NCBI RefSeq assembly: GCF_902459465.1
Contig: NC_047068.1
Location: 3,038,001 to 3,102,000, forward strand
Reading direction: 5' to 3'
Length of the DNA: 64,000 nt
From: Asterias rubens
Lineage: Eukaryota; Echinodermata; Asteroidea; Forcipulatida; Asteriidae
Shown in pieces: positions 11,054 to 59,378 of the stretch. Every line of letters starts with the position of its first letter. Positions within the stretch are counted from its first letter, which is position 1. A program made the position numbers and the translations under genes. The notes beneath the pieces are model-generated. The model was not told where the DNA came from, searched no databases, and saw only the letters and a program-made list of their open reading frames with translations.

Positions 11054-11192
11054 CTGAATTGAGAAACATAATCTCAACACATAAAAGAAAACTCAATTAG
11101 ACTGCCTTTTAATGTACAACATCCACTCCACCGACTAGAATGTAAAATAATAATTAAATATAGATCCAAGTTTCTAACAACAGGTATTTTTT

Positions 11193-14100
11193 TTATCTTG
11201 GCATTCCTGGGATGGGTGGGGTCAAGCCTCCTGGTATACCGCTGGAGCCCGATAGAGCAGCACTGGGCCCAAGCAGAATCTACGGAAACGAAAAATAAAG
11301 AAACAAGAAGATTGTATTAATATTTAAAGACAGTGGACACTATTGGTAGTTGTCAAAGACCAGTCTTCTCACTCTGTGTATATCAACATACGCATTAAAT
11401 AACAAACCTGTGAAAATTTGCGCTCGATTGGTCGTCGGAGTTGCGAGATAACTATGAAAGAAAAAACACCCTTGTCACACGAAGATTGTGTGCTTTTAGA
11501 TGCTTGATTTCGAGACCTCAAATTCTAAACTTGAGGTCTCGAAATCAAATTCGTGGAAAATTACTTCAGAGGGAGCCGCTTCTCACAATGTTTTATACTA
11601 TCAACCTCTCCCCATTACTCGTTACCAAGTGAGGTCTTATGCTGATAATTATTGTGAGTAATTACCAATGGTGTCCACTGCCTTTAATCAGTGGATTTGT
11701 TTTAATGGGTCTTTGGGGGAACCATGCAGAGTGCTGCCAATGGAAGGAAAAACACCAATTCAAAAATAGAAGAAGGCTGGCTAGGTTTTTTTTTGGTGAT
11801 AGTTTAAAAACACAACACATTGAGTAAAACTAAACAAGGATAAATTCAGCCAGCTTTCCTTATGGCGGGCACTGTTAAAGGGGAGGTACACGTTTGGTAA
11901 TTACTCAAAACAAAAATTAACTTAAAGGAACACGTTGCCTTGGATCGGACGAGTTGGTCTATAAAAAGCGTTTGTAACCCTTTTTTATAAAATGCACATG
12001 GTTGGAAAGATGTTTTAAAAGTAGAATACAATGATCCACACAAGTTTGCCTCGAAATTGCGTGGTTTTCCTTTTACTGTGCGAACTAACACTGTCAGCCA
12101 TTTATGCGAGTCAAAAATTTGACTCCCATAAATGGCCGGCCGTGTTAGTCGACGAGGTAAAAGGAAAACCGTGCAATTTCGAGGCATGTTTGTGTTGATC
12201 ATTGTATTCTACTTTTACAACATCTTTCTACCCATGTGCATTTTATAAAAAAACGGTTACAAACGATTTCTAAAGACCAACTCGACCGATCCATGGCAAC
12301 GTGTTCCTTTAAAAACTGACTTGGAACGAGCATGGGAGAGCTGTTGATAGTGTAAAACATTGTGGGAATTGACTCCATCTGAAGTAACGTAGTTTTTGAG
12401 AAAGAGGTTATTTCTCACCAAAACAATAAATAAGACTTCTAGCTAGAAGTTTTTTATTCCTATCTGAAAGCACACAAATTCGTGGCAACTTGGATGACCG
12501 ATTGAGCCCAAATTTTCACAGGTTTGTTCTTTTATGCATATGTTTAGATACACCAAGTGAGAAGACTGGTCTTTGACAATTACCATTAGTGTCCACTGTC
12601 TTTAATAAGATTTCTGCTTACAATAAGAACACATTTTGAAGTGCCAAGTCTTATTTCTGCTTCAATTAGTGTTTATTTGTTTTGCTGTCCTCTATAAAAA
12701 CAATTCTGTTGATAAGAGTTCTGCGTATTAGAACACATTTTAAAGTCCCAATTCTCATTTCTGCTTTGTGTTTCATTGGTTTGCTGTCCTTTATAACAAC
12801 TTTCCTGATTTAAAGAGGTAATGTAGCCAGAACCATGGACCTTGGTATAATGAGAGTTGACTGTACTAGTAAAATTAGTTTCAGTGATTTTGTTTCAGTG
12901 ATCTTTAAAGCACATGCCGCGCCCTTTAATATCTCTGGACAAACCTGTCTTTGTTTCTGCAGCTGGGCTTGCTCCATCTGTGCCATCTCTGTTTCAAAGA
13001 TCACGGGTAGTATGAGGACCATGAATGTTGTGGTGCCAATCCAGAGGGCGCTTCGACTGAAGTTGTACGACACCTGAACGCCTTTCAGTGATGCACTGGT
13101 TAACATTGAGACGCCGTTGCACACACTCGGCGGGAACATTTCTGTCAGGCCCCAAAGCCTCTCTGCAAGGGTCTCATCTTCAAACTCCTGCAATGAATTT
13201 GGAGACATATTATTGACTTTAAAAGAGTCCAAACCCCTTCTATACATGTTACATGTACTAATCTTTTTCATGTTGATGTCTCGTTGTTTTGTTCCGCGCT
13301 GCTTGCTGCTGAGTTCTGGTTCGTGTTTCACGGTAGTAACACCGCACTGTCTGTGTGTGATGAATTCATATTAGGCCTAGTAGGGGGTGCCGCAAACACT
13401 ATAAGACTGAACTAAAGACTATATTTTTGAACAGCAAAATCATACATTTTGGTCGCTCATGTGCATCAGATGATCAGTAAAATATCCTGGCGCTGACGTT
13501 GTTGAAATGAGTGATACTGATAGTCAGCTCAGACAGATATTCTTCAATAATTAAAATATGCTATATTATAATTAACAAGATTACACAAATCATTTAAATG
13601 TACTCCCCAGATCCAACAACATGCAATACAATTAGGAAAGTGACTTGGGGAATATTTCTGGGGGAAAACTGGGAGTGGGAGGAGTTTCTGTATGAAACTT
13701 ATTCAATAGACCTTATGCACATGACGTCATTTCAGTACGGCGCACCCGCATTGAGGTCAAAAGAAGGTTGTTCATTTGCCAATCTATGTGCGTTTCGATT
13801 GTTTCGTCACCGTTTGACCTCAAAGATGGCGGCTGGATGACGTCAATGCATAAGGTCTATTGCAAGATCATCACATCACTGTCACACAGTTCCTGTTGGT
13901 GTTGCCAATGCCAGTCGGGCCTTACTCTCCTATGTCCTAGACAATGCTAGAACTAGAGGCTCGTTCCATGTCATGCATAGTTCTAGGGAAAGTACCCTCT
14001 CTCTTTCTACAAACATGACAAACCTCTCCTCCTCCTGAGTGAGTTTGCTGCTGAATGCCTGGCCGGCACTGCAATGCAAGTGCAGTGTCTATTCATTTCA

Positions 14101-14233
14101 ACAATGTGACTTTTGTAAGTTTGTTCTACATGAAAATCGACATGACATTACACGCAAACTATTTGCAAAATGTATATAAACTTACCTCTTCAATGGGCTC
14201 TATTGCCTTTAGAGTCTTGTCAGCTTCTGCCAT
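11193..14233 (-). CDS. TOMM22: TOMM22, mitochondrial import receptor subunit TOM22 (complete)
   Basis: Three minus-strand exons, 14233-14186, 13187-12945 and 11279-11193, join in phase 0 to 125 residues; the human protein is somewhat longer because of a longer acidic N-terminus. The start is MAEADKTLKAIEPIEE followed by acidic EFEDETLAERLWGLTEMFP, the cytosolic presequence-receptor region. Residues about 60-80 (SRSALWIGTTTFMVLILPVI) are the single tail-anchor-type membrane helix, followed by the family's FETE...MEQ and a Gln-rich stretch. Exon 3 gives ILLGPSAALSG and ends PGMPR. TOM22 is the central receptor and organiser of the outer-membrane TOM complex. The gene is convergent with CBY1. 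A split pair of MITEs and another family A copy lie in intron 2. Confidence 0.96.
11324..11687 (+). mobile_element. TTAA-type MITE, family A (TOMM22 intron 2)
   Basis: Full-length copy with both inverted ends and TTAA at each side. Confidence 0.88.
11875..12605 (-). mobile_element. TTAA-type MITE, family A variant, split by a family B copy
   Basis: The left end reads TTAAAGGGGAGGTACACGTTTGG, the right end CACTGTCTTTAA; 11926-12308 is an insertion. The uninterrupted equivalent is the copy at 32365-32682. Confidence 0.88.
11926..12308. mobile_element. TTAA-type MITE, family B, 383 bp, near-palindromic
   Basis: Ends AGGAACACGTTGCC and GGCAACGTGTTCCT; TTAA at 11922-11925 and 12309-12312. The arms meet near CAAAAATTTGACTCCCATAA, so the whole element can fold back. 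Confidence 0.93.
13705..13861. mobile_element. Fold-back MITE with TGACGTCA ends
   Basis: Starts CAATAGACCTTATGCACATG and ends with its inverse. The second copy is at 51627-51783. The interior has AAGATGGCGGCTGGATGAC. Confidence 0.8.
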
Positions 14234-15450
14234 TTTGTTGTAGAATGGTTTAAACAATGTTTTTTAGTTTTTTAGAAAAAAATCTTACCGACCAAGATGA
14301 CGACCGGAGAATGACCCACACATGTGTGATATCGTGTTTTTTAGAGACCGTTAGGGTGACATAGCGCCCTCTTGTGGATCAACCGGCTTATTTTTTGGAG
14401 AGACCGTGTGAGTGAAACAGCGCCCTCGTGTGGATTAACTCTGTTAATGGGGTGGGGGGGGGGGTTGTTTTTGTCAACAACCACGAAAATTCCTGTAACA
14501 ATTGACAAGTAAACTAGTAGGGATTTCTCAATTTCGAACGGAACATTTCAAGGCAAAAACAAAATTGTATCTTGTTGCAACAAATCTTAAATTTACCTGG
14601 TATGAAACTTTGGGCAGGGCCTGCTTGCTAAAGGTCCCCTACATCTACATGTACATGCTCCTCGGTCCATTGTTTCGCGTTCAGGCTTTTCTGTTTAGGT
14701 GTAATGCCCTTTTCTTGAATTTTGTTTGTGACAATTAATTTGATTTATTTAAAGTTTCAACACAATTATGTAGTACAATAACCTTGTATGTGAAACTTTT
14801 AGTATTCAAAGAGTTTGAGCTTCCAGAATGGGGGGCATTTATGTTTAAAACCACTTGAACAAAACATTACATGACGTACAGCGTATACAGATTTGGTAAC
14901 CTTGCAAATTGTGCAAACAGAGCAATAGGACATCCAGCTGCATTTTGAACAGTGCTTATCAGTTTTGTATAATTATGTTGCTCTCCTCTTTAAGAAAAAT
15001 CATAAGTTATGACTTCAGCACATTGGAAAGCTCACCCCCCCCCCCTGCCCACAACAAAGGAATCACATAATAGTTTTGAGAGAGCGTTTTGTTGAGGATC
15101 AGCCTCTAAATTGTGACATTCTCGACGTGAAAGGTGTGTGGAAGAACCACATCTCGAACAGAACGCCCAATAAATTGCTGAAACTGTCCTCCTCTAGCTT
15201 TATTTAGCCTCTTCCACAAAGTTTCCGACTCTCTGATATAAGCTCTAGAATACTCTTCACAAATAAAAAAAAAGAAAGAATTGGCCTCGATCAAATAAAC
15301 AAATACCACAATAACACCACTTTCCACTGGTGGACGCCTTATGTGTTGGAGAGCCAATCAGTCAGTTGAATCCCTTTGCAAGATGAGGGAGCAAAGAAGC
15401 AAAGTAAGAACAGCAAAAAATCACAAACAAGAACACAATATTTATCCTGG
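14234..15450. other. TOMM22 upstream / RPS15A downstream spacer, no gene seen
   Basis: Contains a roughly 50-bp direct repeat (around 14345-14385 and 14400-14440, each with CAGCGCCCTC or TAGCGCCCTC), G and C runs and AT-rich DNA. No coding exon recognised. Confidence 0.55.
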
Positions 15451-15462
15451 TTTTGTACAACT

Positions 15463-15472
15463 TTTATTTATT
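15463..15472 (-). promoter_or_regulatory. Overlapping poly(A) signals, RPS15A
   Basis: Two overlapping AATAAA words on the minus strand about 140 bp after the stop, giving the short 3' UTR usual for ribosomal protein genes. Confidence 0.75.
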
Positions 15473-15610
15473 CATTCCTTGACCAATCAACAGTGTATGT
15501 AAGTGACTTAATGGTGAAACAGTTTTAGATAGTTTTCTCAGTAGTGTCTTTAAGAAACTCTTTCTCCCCCCCTTGGTCAGATCTGAAACTCCAAATCCGT
15601 CTGATGAAAT

Positions 15611-18600
15611 TTAGAAGAAGAAACCCAGGATTTTTCCTCCGACGTGTTTCCGTCTCGCCTCCTCATGGTCCATGATTCCACTGGATGTTGTAAGGACGAC
15701 ATATCTGTAGAAAGAAGAAGAAAAATAAGACGTTTTTAAAGCGCTGTTGAAAGCTCAAGGAATGCATGATGATGAGCCTAGATTTGAATGGCCAAAAGAA
15801 CAAAGATGAAATGGATCGAGGGCATTAAAACCTTATGATTCAAATCATGCTCTAGTAAATTTGGTTGTTCAAACAACAAAGTTTGCATGAAAATTAATCA
15901 GACTTGAACATGTTTATTACATGTGCTGGTCTGGCACAAATTCAATCATTTTCGGAAACCTTGTTCCCCCATGTTTGTGAATTCATGACTGGACAAGACC
16001 GACGTTCTTGTATTTTTGTTCAAATGTTAACTTTCAGTCTGATACAAATCTTTCAATTTTGTTGAAATTGAAGAATACTTTACTCATAAAGCAAATGAGA
16101 TAAACCTTCTCTTAATGCTTGTTCAAATTAAAGGCACTCAACACGATTGGTAATTGTCAAAGACCAGTATTCTCACTTGGTGTATCTCAACATATGCATA
16201 AAATAACAAACCTGTGAAAATTTGAGTTCAGTTGGTTATTGAAATTGCAAGAGAATGATGAAAGAAAAAACACCCTCGTTGGACAAAAAAGTGTGATTTC
16301 AGATAGGAATAAAAGGCTTCTGGCCAGAAGTCTTTTATTGTTTTTAATAGTGAGAAATTACCTCTTTCTCAAAAACTAGGTTACTTCAGAGTGAGTCGTC
16401 AGTGTTCATGTTTCTCCAAATGTTTTATACTATCGACAGCTCTCCGTTGCTCATTACCAAGTAAGTTTTATGGTAATTCATATTTTGTGTAATTACCACA
16501 GGTGTGCATACCTTTAAAACAGTTCAAATGTTAAATGTGTAGGGTTTTTTCTTTCTCATTCTGATTCTGTTCTTGTGACATAAACAAAACAAAACCAAAA
16601 TTCTGAGCCCTACACATTGCTGTAACCCTAAGAGTAACCTGTGTAAAATGTGTGCTACCATGCATTTTAAAGCTATTGGACACTTTCGGAACAAATTTTT
16701 TTTTAATAGTTCACAGATTTACAAATAACTTACAGGGTTTACAGAAGGTAATGGTGAAAGACTTAGAACCTCTTGAAAATATTATTCAATGAAATGTTTT
16801 TACTTTTTGAGAAAACATTAAAAACAACATAAATTCTCGATATCGAGAATTACGGATTTATTTTAAATACATGTCATGACACGGAGAAACGTGCGGAAAC
16901 AAGGGTGGGTTTTCCCGTTATCTCTCGACTCCGACGACCAATTGAGCCTAAATTTTCACAGGTTTGTTATTTTATATAAACGTTGTGACACACGCAGTGT
17001 GGGCCTTGGACAATACTAATTACCGAAAGTGTCCGATGGTTTTAAGCTGCAAATTGCTAAAACATAGCTTGAAATTGCAAAACAAAAATGTATAGAAACA
17101 ATAACTGAGATACACAAGTTCAAAGCCGACTTCCAAATCTTTGTTTTGGTCACCTTGTTTTGGTCACTTTTAACTTTAAGGCCACTCAGTGTGTTGTATG
17201 CAATACAAATTTATGCATTACAAATGGGGCCTATTTTATCAGCCCTACCAAAACACACATTGAGACACTACTTGCTAAGTTTATGGGCGAATGAAACAAG
17301 ACGCATGAAAAGAAAATATAAATAGTAAACTTATAGGTACAACTATGTATAAAATCTCTTCTACGACAAGTGTTGGTTCTGTGCCAAAATGTTGTGGTCT
17401 CAACGTTTTGAGAAGTGCATGCAGTACATTTTAACAGGGCAAAAAGTGTGTAACTCAAGCATGTGTAAACACCCACAGCCAATGTTCATTTCATCAGTGT
17501 TTTAAGGTCGTAATCGCAATACTGTTGACACTCGTAGTACTCCAAAGGTCTTTTTCAGAAAGCGAGTGTTTCTTTTTTACCAACAAATTACTTTGGGAGA
17601 CCACTCTTGATCAACAAACTCCATTTAAAAGGAGCGCAAAAATATGCGAAAGCAATTTTATGAAAATCCATACAGCCTGTACTATAATGACCTTATAAAC
17701 CTAAACCAACGATTTGTTGTGAATTGACACATATAAAACTAAACTCACCCAAACTGTCTGGAGGGTAGTAGGTTGCCAGTCCATTTCTCGAGCTCGTTGA
17801 GAGGTACGTCAAAGCGGGGGCTGATCACACCACACTTGTTGAGTCTGCCGGTGAGGTTGACAACAATCTTGCTTCCCCTGTGGTCGTCGATGATCTCAAA
17901 CTCACCGATGTAACCTGCAATCCGAGCAAAGATAAATTAAGAACTATTCTTGTGTCTGCCGACAATCAAAATATCAAATGAAAACAAAACAGTATCGAAG
18001 AAATGGACTTTTATCTTTGAGACGGACAGCAACTCAAGGAAGTTTTGGCTGGACATGTGCGTGCACTGTCAATTATTTTTCCTACGACTATTTGCTGCGC
18101 TTGCAAAAAAACTACCGAACTACCTGAAAGCTGTGCGCAGCCAGCTGTTTGGTTCTGGACAACTGTTGGCTTGTTTTGTACATAAATCACTGCTTAGATG
18201 TAACACAGTTTGGATGGGATCCGAGTTGAATAACGGTAAGAACTTATCACTTTTCGAAAATGTATTTAGCACTCCAGGGGGATTTTCTGGACCCGCCGCA
18301 CGCTCAATGAGAGTTCGAAGAACCCATGGAGCCTAATTTTTTCAAGATCTGATTTAAAAGAAGAACTGTAAGTCCGGAAATCATGATGGGCAGAACGTTT
18401 TGATCTGAACATTTTGATGGTCCCCCTATGAGGTTAGTGGAGACGACAGCGAAACGAACCTCATACTTCTAGGAGTAAGGGGGGGGGGGGATGGGGATAT
18501 TTACTCACCATGTTTCATCATGACCATAAGAAACTTGATGATGACCTTAGAGCAGGGTCTGATCATGACCTGACGCTTGCATCGCTTCTCTGCATTGCAG

Positions 18601-18641
18601 ATGCATCGAAGTGCATCTGCCAAAACGTTCATTCGAACCAT
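15611..18641 (-). CDS. RPS15A: RPS15A, 40S ribosomal protein S15a / uS8 (complete)
   Basis: Coding exons 18641-18509, 17914-17749 and 15704-15611 join in phase to exactly 130 residues, the length of animal RPS15A. The start [20 protein letters not shown], the central [19 protein letters not shown] and [14 protein letters not shown], and the end [21 protein letters not shown] are near-identical to the family. It is a small-subunit protein binding 18S rRNA. Unusual are Cys13, Cys15 and Cys21 in the first helix region. The start codon sits just inside an exon whose acceptor is at 18647-18648, as in other animals where exon 1 is non-coding. Two TTAA MITEs lie in the last intron. The gene is divergent from the HEAT-repeat gene. 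Confidence 0.98.
16128..16517 (+). mobile_element. TTAA-type MITE, family A (RPS15A intron)
   Basis: Full-length copy with diverged ends (AGGCACTCAACACGATTGG) and TTAA on both sides. Confidence 0.82.
16667..17046. mobile_element. TTAA-type MITE, distant family A relative (RPS15A intron)
   Basis: Ends AGCTATTGGACACTTTCGG and its inverse; shares the family A core AATTTTCACAGGTTTGTTAT. Confidence 0.75.
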
Positions 18642-19800
18642 CTTGGCTAAAGAACAAAAACACAGAATACAGAAAGTTATAAATCTATATGGCGGTGATA
18701 TGTCAAAACTGGTGATAAACATTTCATTGAAAATTATGCTTATAAATTGCATCTTATTTAAGAATTGGAAACCATTTCGGCCAGATTCAGGCGTGTATTC
18801 TGGACCACTCTGCAGACTGAATTTTTCATTAATCAGAAGCACAGCACAGGTATTTGAAACAATTTTTTTTAGCTAATCAGCTGAATGAGGTGTAAAAAGC
18901 TGCTGGGAAGAAGTGCTTTGTAATACATGCAAAAGAAACTCATTGCACGACAGAGAAGGAGAAGGCGTTCACACCCTGGTGTTTCTGACATGAATGGCTT
19001 GGCAATTTCAAACACCTATGTGACGTACATGCACACAAACCATAACAAACCGACCCTCCTGCCCTCGTGACCCTCAAGAGTATAAAAAGCCTGGTCCATA
19101 CTTCCCACAAAGCGAATGTTTCGCAGGAGTTGAGCACATGTCAACTGATCCTGATGCAAATTATTTATCGCAAATTTTTGACATCAAAATTTGTATCACA
19201 TTTGCAGGAAAGATGGACATGATCAATGACATGAGGAACAGTTAGGCACTTTTCTTTATAACAAAAAACAAGACCTTGTCCCCTATACGTGATTTCAATT
19301 ACTATTTTTATCAACTTTTATGAATGGACAAATTTCTGTGTCCATAAATAACCCATCCTGCAACCACTTTTACATTCAGTCAATTTTCAAATAAACACAA
19401 ATGAAATTATTTTCCTTTTGCTCCGTTTTGGTAAAAGCTAGTCAAAAAATGATGGCAGGATACGTAAATCATTCTCAAGCAACCTCACAGTCACAGTTAC
19501 AGGCGTGGCAATTAAAATAACAAGGCTATCGTTAGTATATACGGGGAGATTAAATGAAAAGGAGTCGTACACTCGTATTGTCGAATCATGCATAACTTCA
19601 TAATACAAAACTCATCGTGACTTTCTTGACATTTTATAAAATGATTTAATCTAAAAAGAAAAAGCGATTTCAACAACAAAATCACACAGTATAGCTAAAA
19701 TAATACTTAATTATTCATATTAACTACAAATTATGGGAAAATATTGGCATAAATGGTCGATGGTAAGGGATTTTCTAACCTACTGCTTCTAGTAACTCAC

Positions 19801-19830
19801 AGGCAAACTGCGGTAAATGGCAAAAGAGGG
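19801..19830 (-). promoter_or_regulatory. Putative RPS15A 5'-TOP leader exon and start site
   Basis: On the minus strand a pyrimidine tract CCCTCTTTT begins a roughly 30-bp segment that ends in a strong donor (GTGAGT at 19800-19795). Ribosomal protein genes typically start at a C within such a tract with a short non-coding exon 1. It would splice to the acceptor at 18647-18648. No transcript evidence is available here. Confidence 0.55.
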
Positions 19831-20570
19831 CACATAGTCAGGTACAATTTTACAAATGGTTATTTTTTATTAACACATTGCAAAGTATGGTAAAAAATCT
19901 TGCGGAGTTGGGTACCAGACATACCGTACAATGTCAACCTTGTTCCCCGCACTATTTCTGTTTTTTAGGTGTACACGGCCGGATGGGTTGCATTATTTTT
20001 GAAAACGAGGTTGAACAACTTGATAGTTTATCTGTGTTTCGATGGAGACGGCACTTCGGTTTTATCGGTAAGTAAAACATTTTGAGGTTTTGACCTAGAA
20101 ATACCTTGATTTATTTTTCAAATGTCACGAGCAAAACATTGGTACAATTTAGGGGTTGTCTCTGGAAAACACTATGGAACATTATTATTCCCCTTCCATT
20201 CATTCACTCGTTCATTTCGATTTTATAAAAATACCAAAAGTCAAAACAACAACAACAACAACCACAACATTCTCAACAACTTGACAAGTCCGGCCGGAGA
20301 CTAAAAATATATTTAGGATGACAATTTACAAAAGAGTGTCGGAGTGTAATCGAAAATAAGTATGTGAAATCAATATATTAAATATATGTTACTAGACTCT
20401 AGATTTAAAATATTCCCAAAAAAGTAATTATTTTAATTTTTAGGGCCTATGTCCTGTTTTTTTTAATAATATTATTTTTAGGGCCTAATAATATTGTTTT
20501 CTTTTTGAAAACTATTTTTTGTTCTTAAAAATGTACACACTCACACATTCAACATTGGATTGCAGTTAAT

Positions 20571-20705
20571 GGATAACTTTCCGTATATGGCACCACCACC
20601 TTTTCACTCATTTTTACAAAAAGGATATTTCAATCAGGTAAATTAGATACTATGTATATTATCATATCAAATGAAAAAGTGGTGGCGCCATACGGAAACT
20701 TTTCC
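20571..20705. mobile_element. hAT-type palindromic MITE, family C, copy 3
   Basis: Flanked by CAGTTAAT and GAGTTAAT, a 7/8-match duplication, so this is an older copy. Confidence 0.85.
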
Positions 20706-20815
20706 GAGTTAATTTAGGGCGGGTGAATTGGTGGCGAGGTGCTGAAAACTATCCCAATTAAATGGCCACAAATTAGACCAAGGAACTAGCTGACAAGTTT
20801 CATAATAAAAAGGAG

Positions 20816-20947
20816 GGAAAAGTTTCCGTATGGCGCCACCACTTTTTCATTCGAAATAAAATAATGTAGTATCTAATTTACCTGATTGATATATCCCTTT
20901 TTGTAAAAATGAGTGAAAAAGTGGTGGCGCCATACGGAAAGTTATCC
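20816..20947. mobile_element. hAT-type palindromic MITE, family C, copy 4
   Basis: Perfect 8-bp duplication AAAAGGAG at 20808-20815 and 20948-20955. Confidence 0.92.
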
Positions 20948-21009
20948 AAAAGGAGTACACTACAGTCTAGCGCCCCAAGTAGGGTCTAGCCTCAAATAGC
21001 AAATTCTTT

Positions 21010-21140
21010 GGGCTTTTTGAAACTTCCCGTATGGCGCCACCACTTTTTTACTAATTTTTACAAAAAGGGATATCTCATTGAAGTAAACTTGGTAGTTCAT
21101 ATCGAATGAAAAAGTGGTGGCGCCATACTGAAACTTTTCC
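21010..21140. mobile_element. hAT-type palindromic MITE, family C, copy 5
   Basis: Perfect 8-bp duplication AATTCTTT at 21002-21009 and 21141-21148; the left terminus is diverged. Confidence 0.88.
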
Positions 21141-21388
21141 AATTCTTTATTTATTCACACTGACTGTGAATCATACACGGTGCCATGTTTATTATTTTTT
21201 TTAATTGTCAACTCAATGTCATGACTTGTTTTTATTATGTCATTAATTATGACTTAGCCTTTTCTGGGCGAGTTTATAATCATCAAAAGTATTTTATTTC
21301 CAAATATTGTGTTAATTTAATCTGTTTATGAATCAAATGTATGAAATGTTTATCTTATAAAGGAGCCACTGAGATAACACAAGGAAAA

Positions 21389-57577
<36,189 letters not shown>

Positions 57578-57698
57578 AACCATCCACACAAAGAAAAAAA
57601 AACTAGAAAAGAAAAAGCAGCAAAGAACTTCAGCACTGTTGGTTGAAAATGGAGAGAGTATGTTCTGCATGCAGCGGTAAGCAAGGGCCATGAATTTG

Positions 57699-57704
57699 AA
57701 TAAA
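57699..57704 (+). promoter_or_regulatory. Candidate poly(A) signal of the HEAT-repeat gene
   Basis: AATAAA 122 bp after the stop codon. Confidence 0.5.
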
Positions 57705-58599
57705 TTTGAAGATGTGCATAATAATAATTATATAATAATAATTATATTATCTTAATAAGACTTGTAATGCACACGTATCCACCCTGCTGGGTGTTCAAGG
57801 CACAGTAAAAACCAAAAACCAAAAACCAAAAAACCAAAACCAAAAACAAGCAAAACAAATAAAACAAAGAAAATCAGACACAACAAAATTAGTCCTTGAA
57901 AAACCTGTGACATGAGATAAGTTTTGCGAAGAGATTTGTATGTTGTGGTACAAAGACAAGATCTAAGATTAAGTGGCAGAAAGTTCCAGGTGCGGGGCGC
58001 AGCTGAAGAAAAAAAAAAAAGAAAAAAAAGAGAAAAAGTACAGTCTGAAGAATTATTCTACAGGATTGGGTTTTTGATGCACTTAGTGATGATGTTACTA
58101 TCAACTTTCTAAAAATTATCAATACATTTCTTCTTGAACTGTTAATTCAATTCAAGACAGTCACACATGTACTGTTTACTTTTGATTAAACAGGCCTCAA
58201 ATGTGATAGCACACAACTAGAGGAAATTTTAAGCAATTTTAATGGGGGACTAAGACTAAGGCAGCCAATCTGTGCTGTGTGCTAAAGGACCACTCTGCAA
58301 GTGTTTTTTACACAGTGTAACATAAAAGCCTTGTCACACGAGGCAACTTTTGCAGTGCATGCTACAGGGCCACTTGGAGCACACGGGTAATCTTTTTAAA
58401 CGATGTCTTACGCTCCACAAGAAGAATAGGTGAACATTCAGATGTGACTGCCCTTTTCTTCTTGGAGATTGCCTGGAACTGGTTGCTTGTAAACTGCCCT
58501 GGGATTATTTAAAAAAAAAAAAAAAAAATTGCCTCGTGTGACATGGCCCTAAGTGTGAAAAGTTGAAATTGGAAGGTTTTTATTTTTGTAATAAAATAA

Positions 58600-59010
58600 T
58601 GCTCATAAAGCGCCTTACATCCATGACTGGACCCCAAGGCGCTGTACACATTAAAGTAGCCGCAAACAAGAGGCAGAAATAACCAAAGAGCATAAAAGAT
58701 TTCTAAAAATATAAACCACAAAAATGGACCAGCCAATTATGGAGATTGCCTACATGGACCTAGTTGCATACTAATTTGAAGACTGAGATATATGGATGTT
58801 GTCTTTGGTTACACGATGCAGGTTATACCGTATAATATCAACTTCTACCCTCGCAGGTACCCATTTATACACCTGGGTGAAGAGAAGCAATTATAGTAAA
58901 GTATCTTGCTCAAGGACACAAGTGTCATGACTGGGATTTGAACCCACACTCTGCTGACTTAACCACCAGAATTTGAAGTCATTGCTCTAAACCAGTCGGC
59001 CATGACATTC
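58600..59010 (-). repeat. tRNA-Leu/Ser-like SINE with tail
   Basis: The minus-strand head lies near 59005; tail includes GCGCCTTACATCCATGACTG at the far end. Confidence 0.72.
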
Positions 59011-59378
59011 TATTTGACTCATTGTCAGGAAATATTTCTAGCGAAGAAAATAATAAAAGAACACAAGCTTGGTTTTTGTTTCAGTAATATAGACACCATG
59101 ATATCATTGGAAACATAATAAAGTGTCAATTTCAGGCATCATATTCATTCAACCTTTAGGGTTGAATGGAAGTAGGTCAATGTGTGCCAAGATCCCCCAA
59201 GTGAAAACACACACACTTGGGGAGTCTCATGTAGAATAAATAGTCTAATGTCTTATGCAGAGCTCAGTCCATAAAGATGTCACTGAATGGAGTGCCCTTG
59301 TTGATACAGACAGTATTACGTGCATGATGAGTCCGCATGATGAGTCCGGCGTGGGCAGTATTGTGACATATGGCCTAG

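Larger units (their letters stand above)
19831..21388. other. RPS15A / HEAT-repeat gene divergent spacer
   Basis: A donor-like GTAAGT at 20068 could end a leader exon of the plus-strand gene, putting two opposed starts within about 250 bp. The rest holds a cluster of three family C MITEs and AT-rich DNA. No coding exon recognised. Confidence 0.5.

Noticed and set aside
15106-15357. 83-residue minus-strand frame downstream of RPS15A
   Set aside because: No family resemblance, no splice context, and it falls beyond the RPS15A poly(A) signals.
15705-18508. Intronic snoRNA in RPS15A
   Set aside because: One TGATGA-like box near 17490 on the minus strand had no matching CTGA box at a suitable distance.
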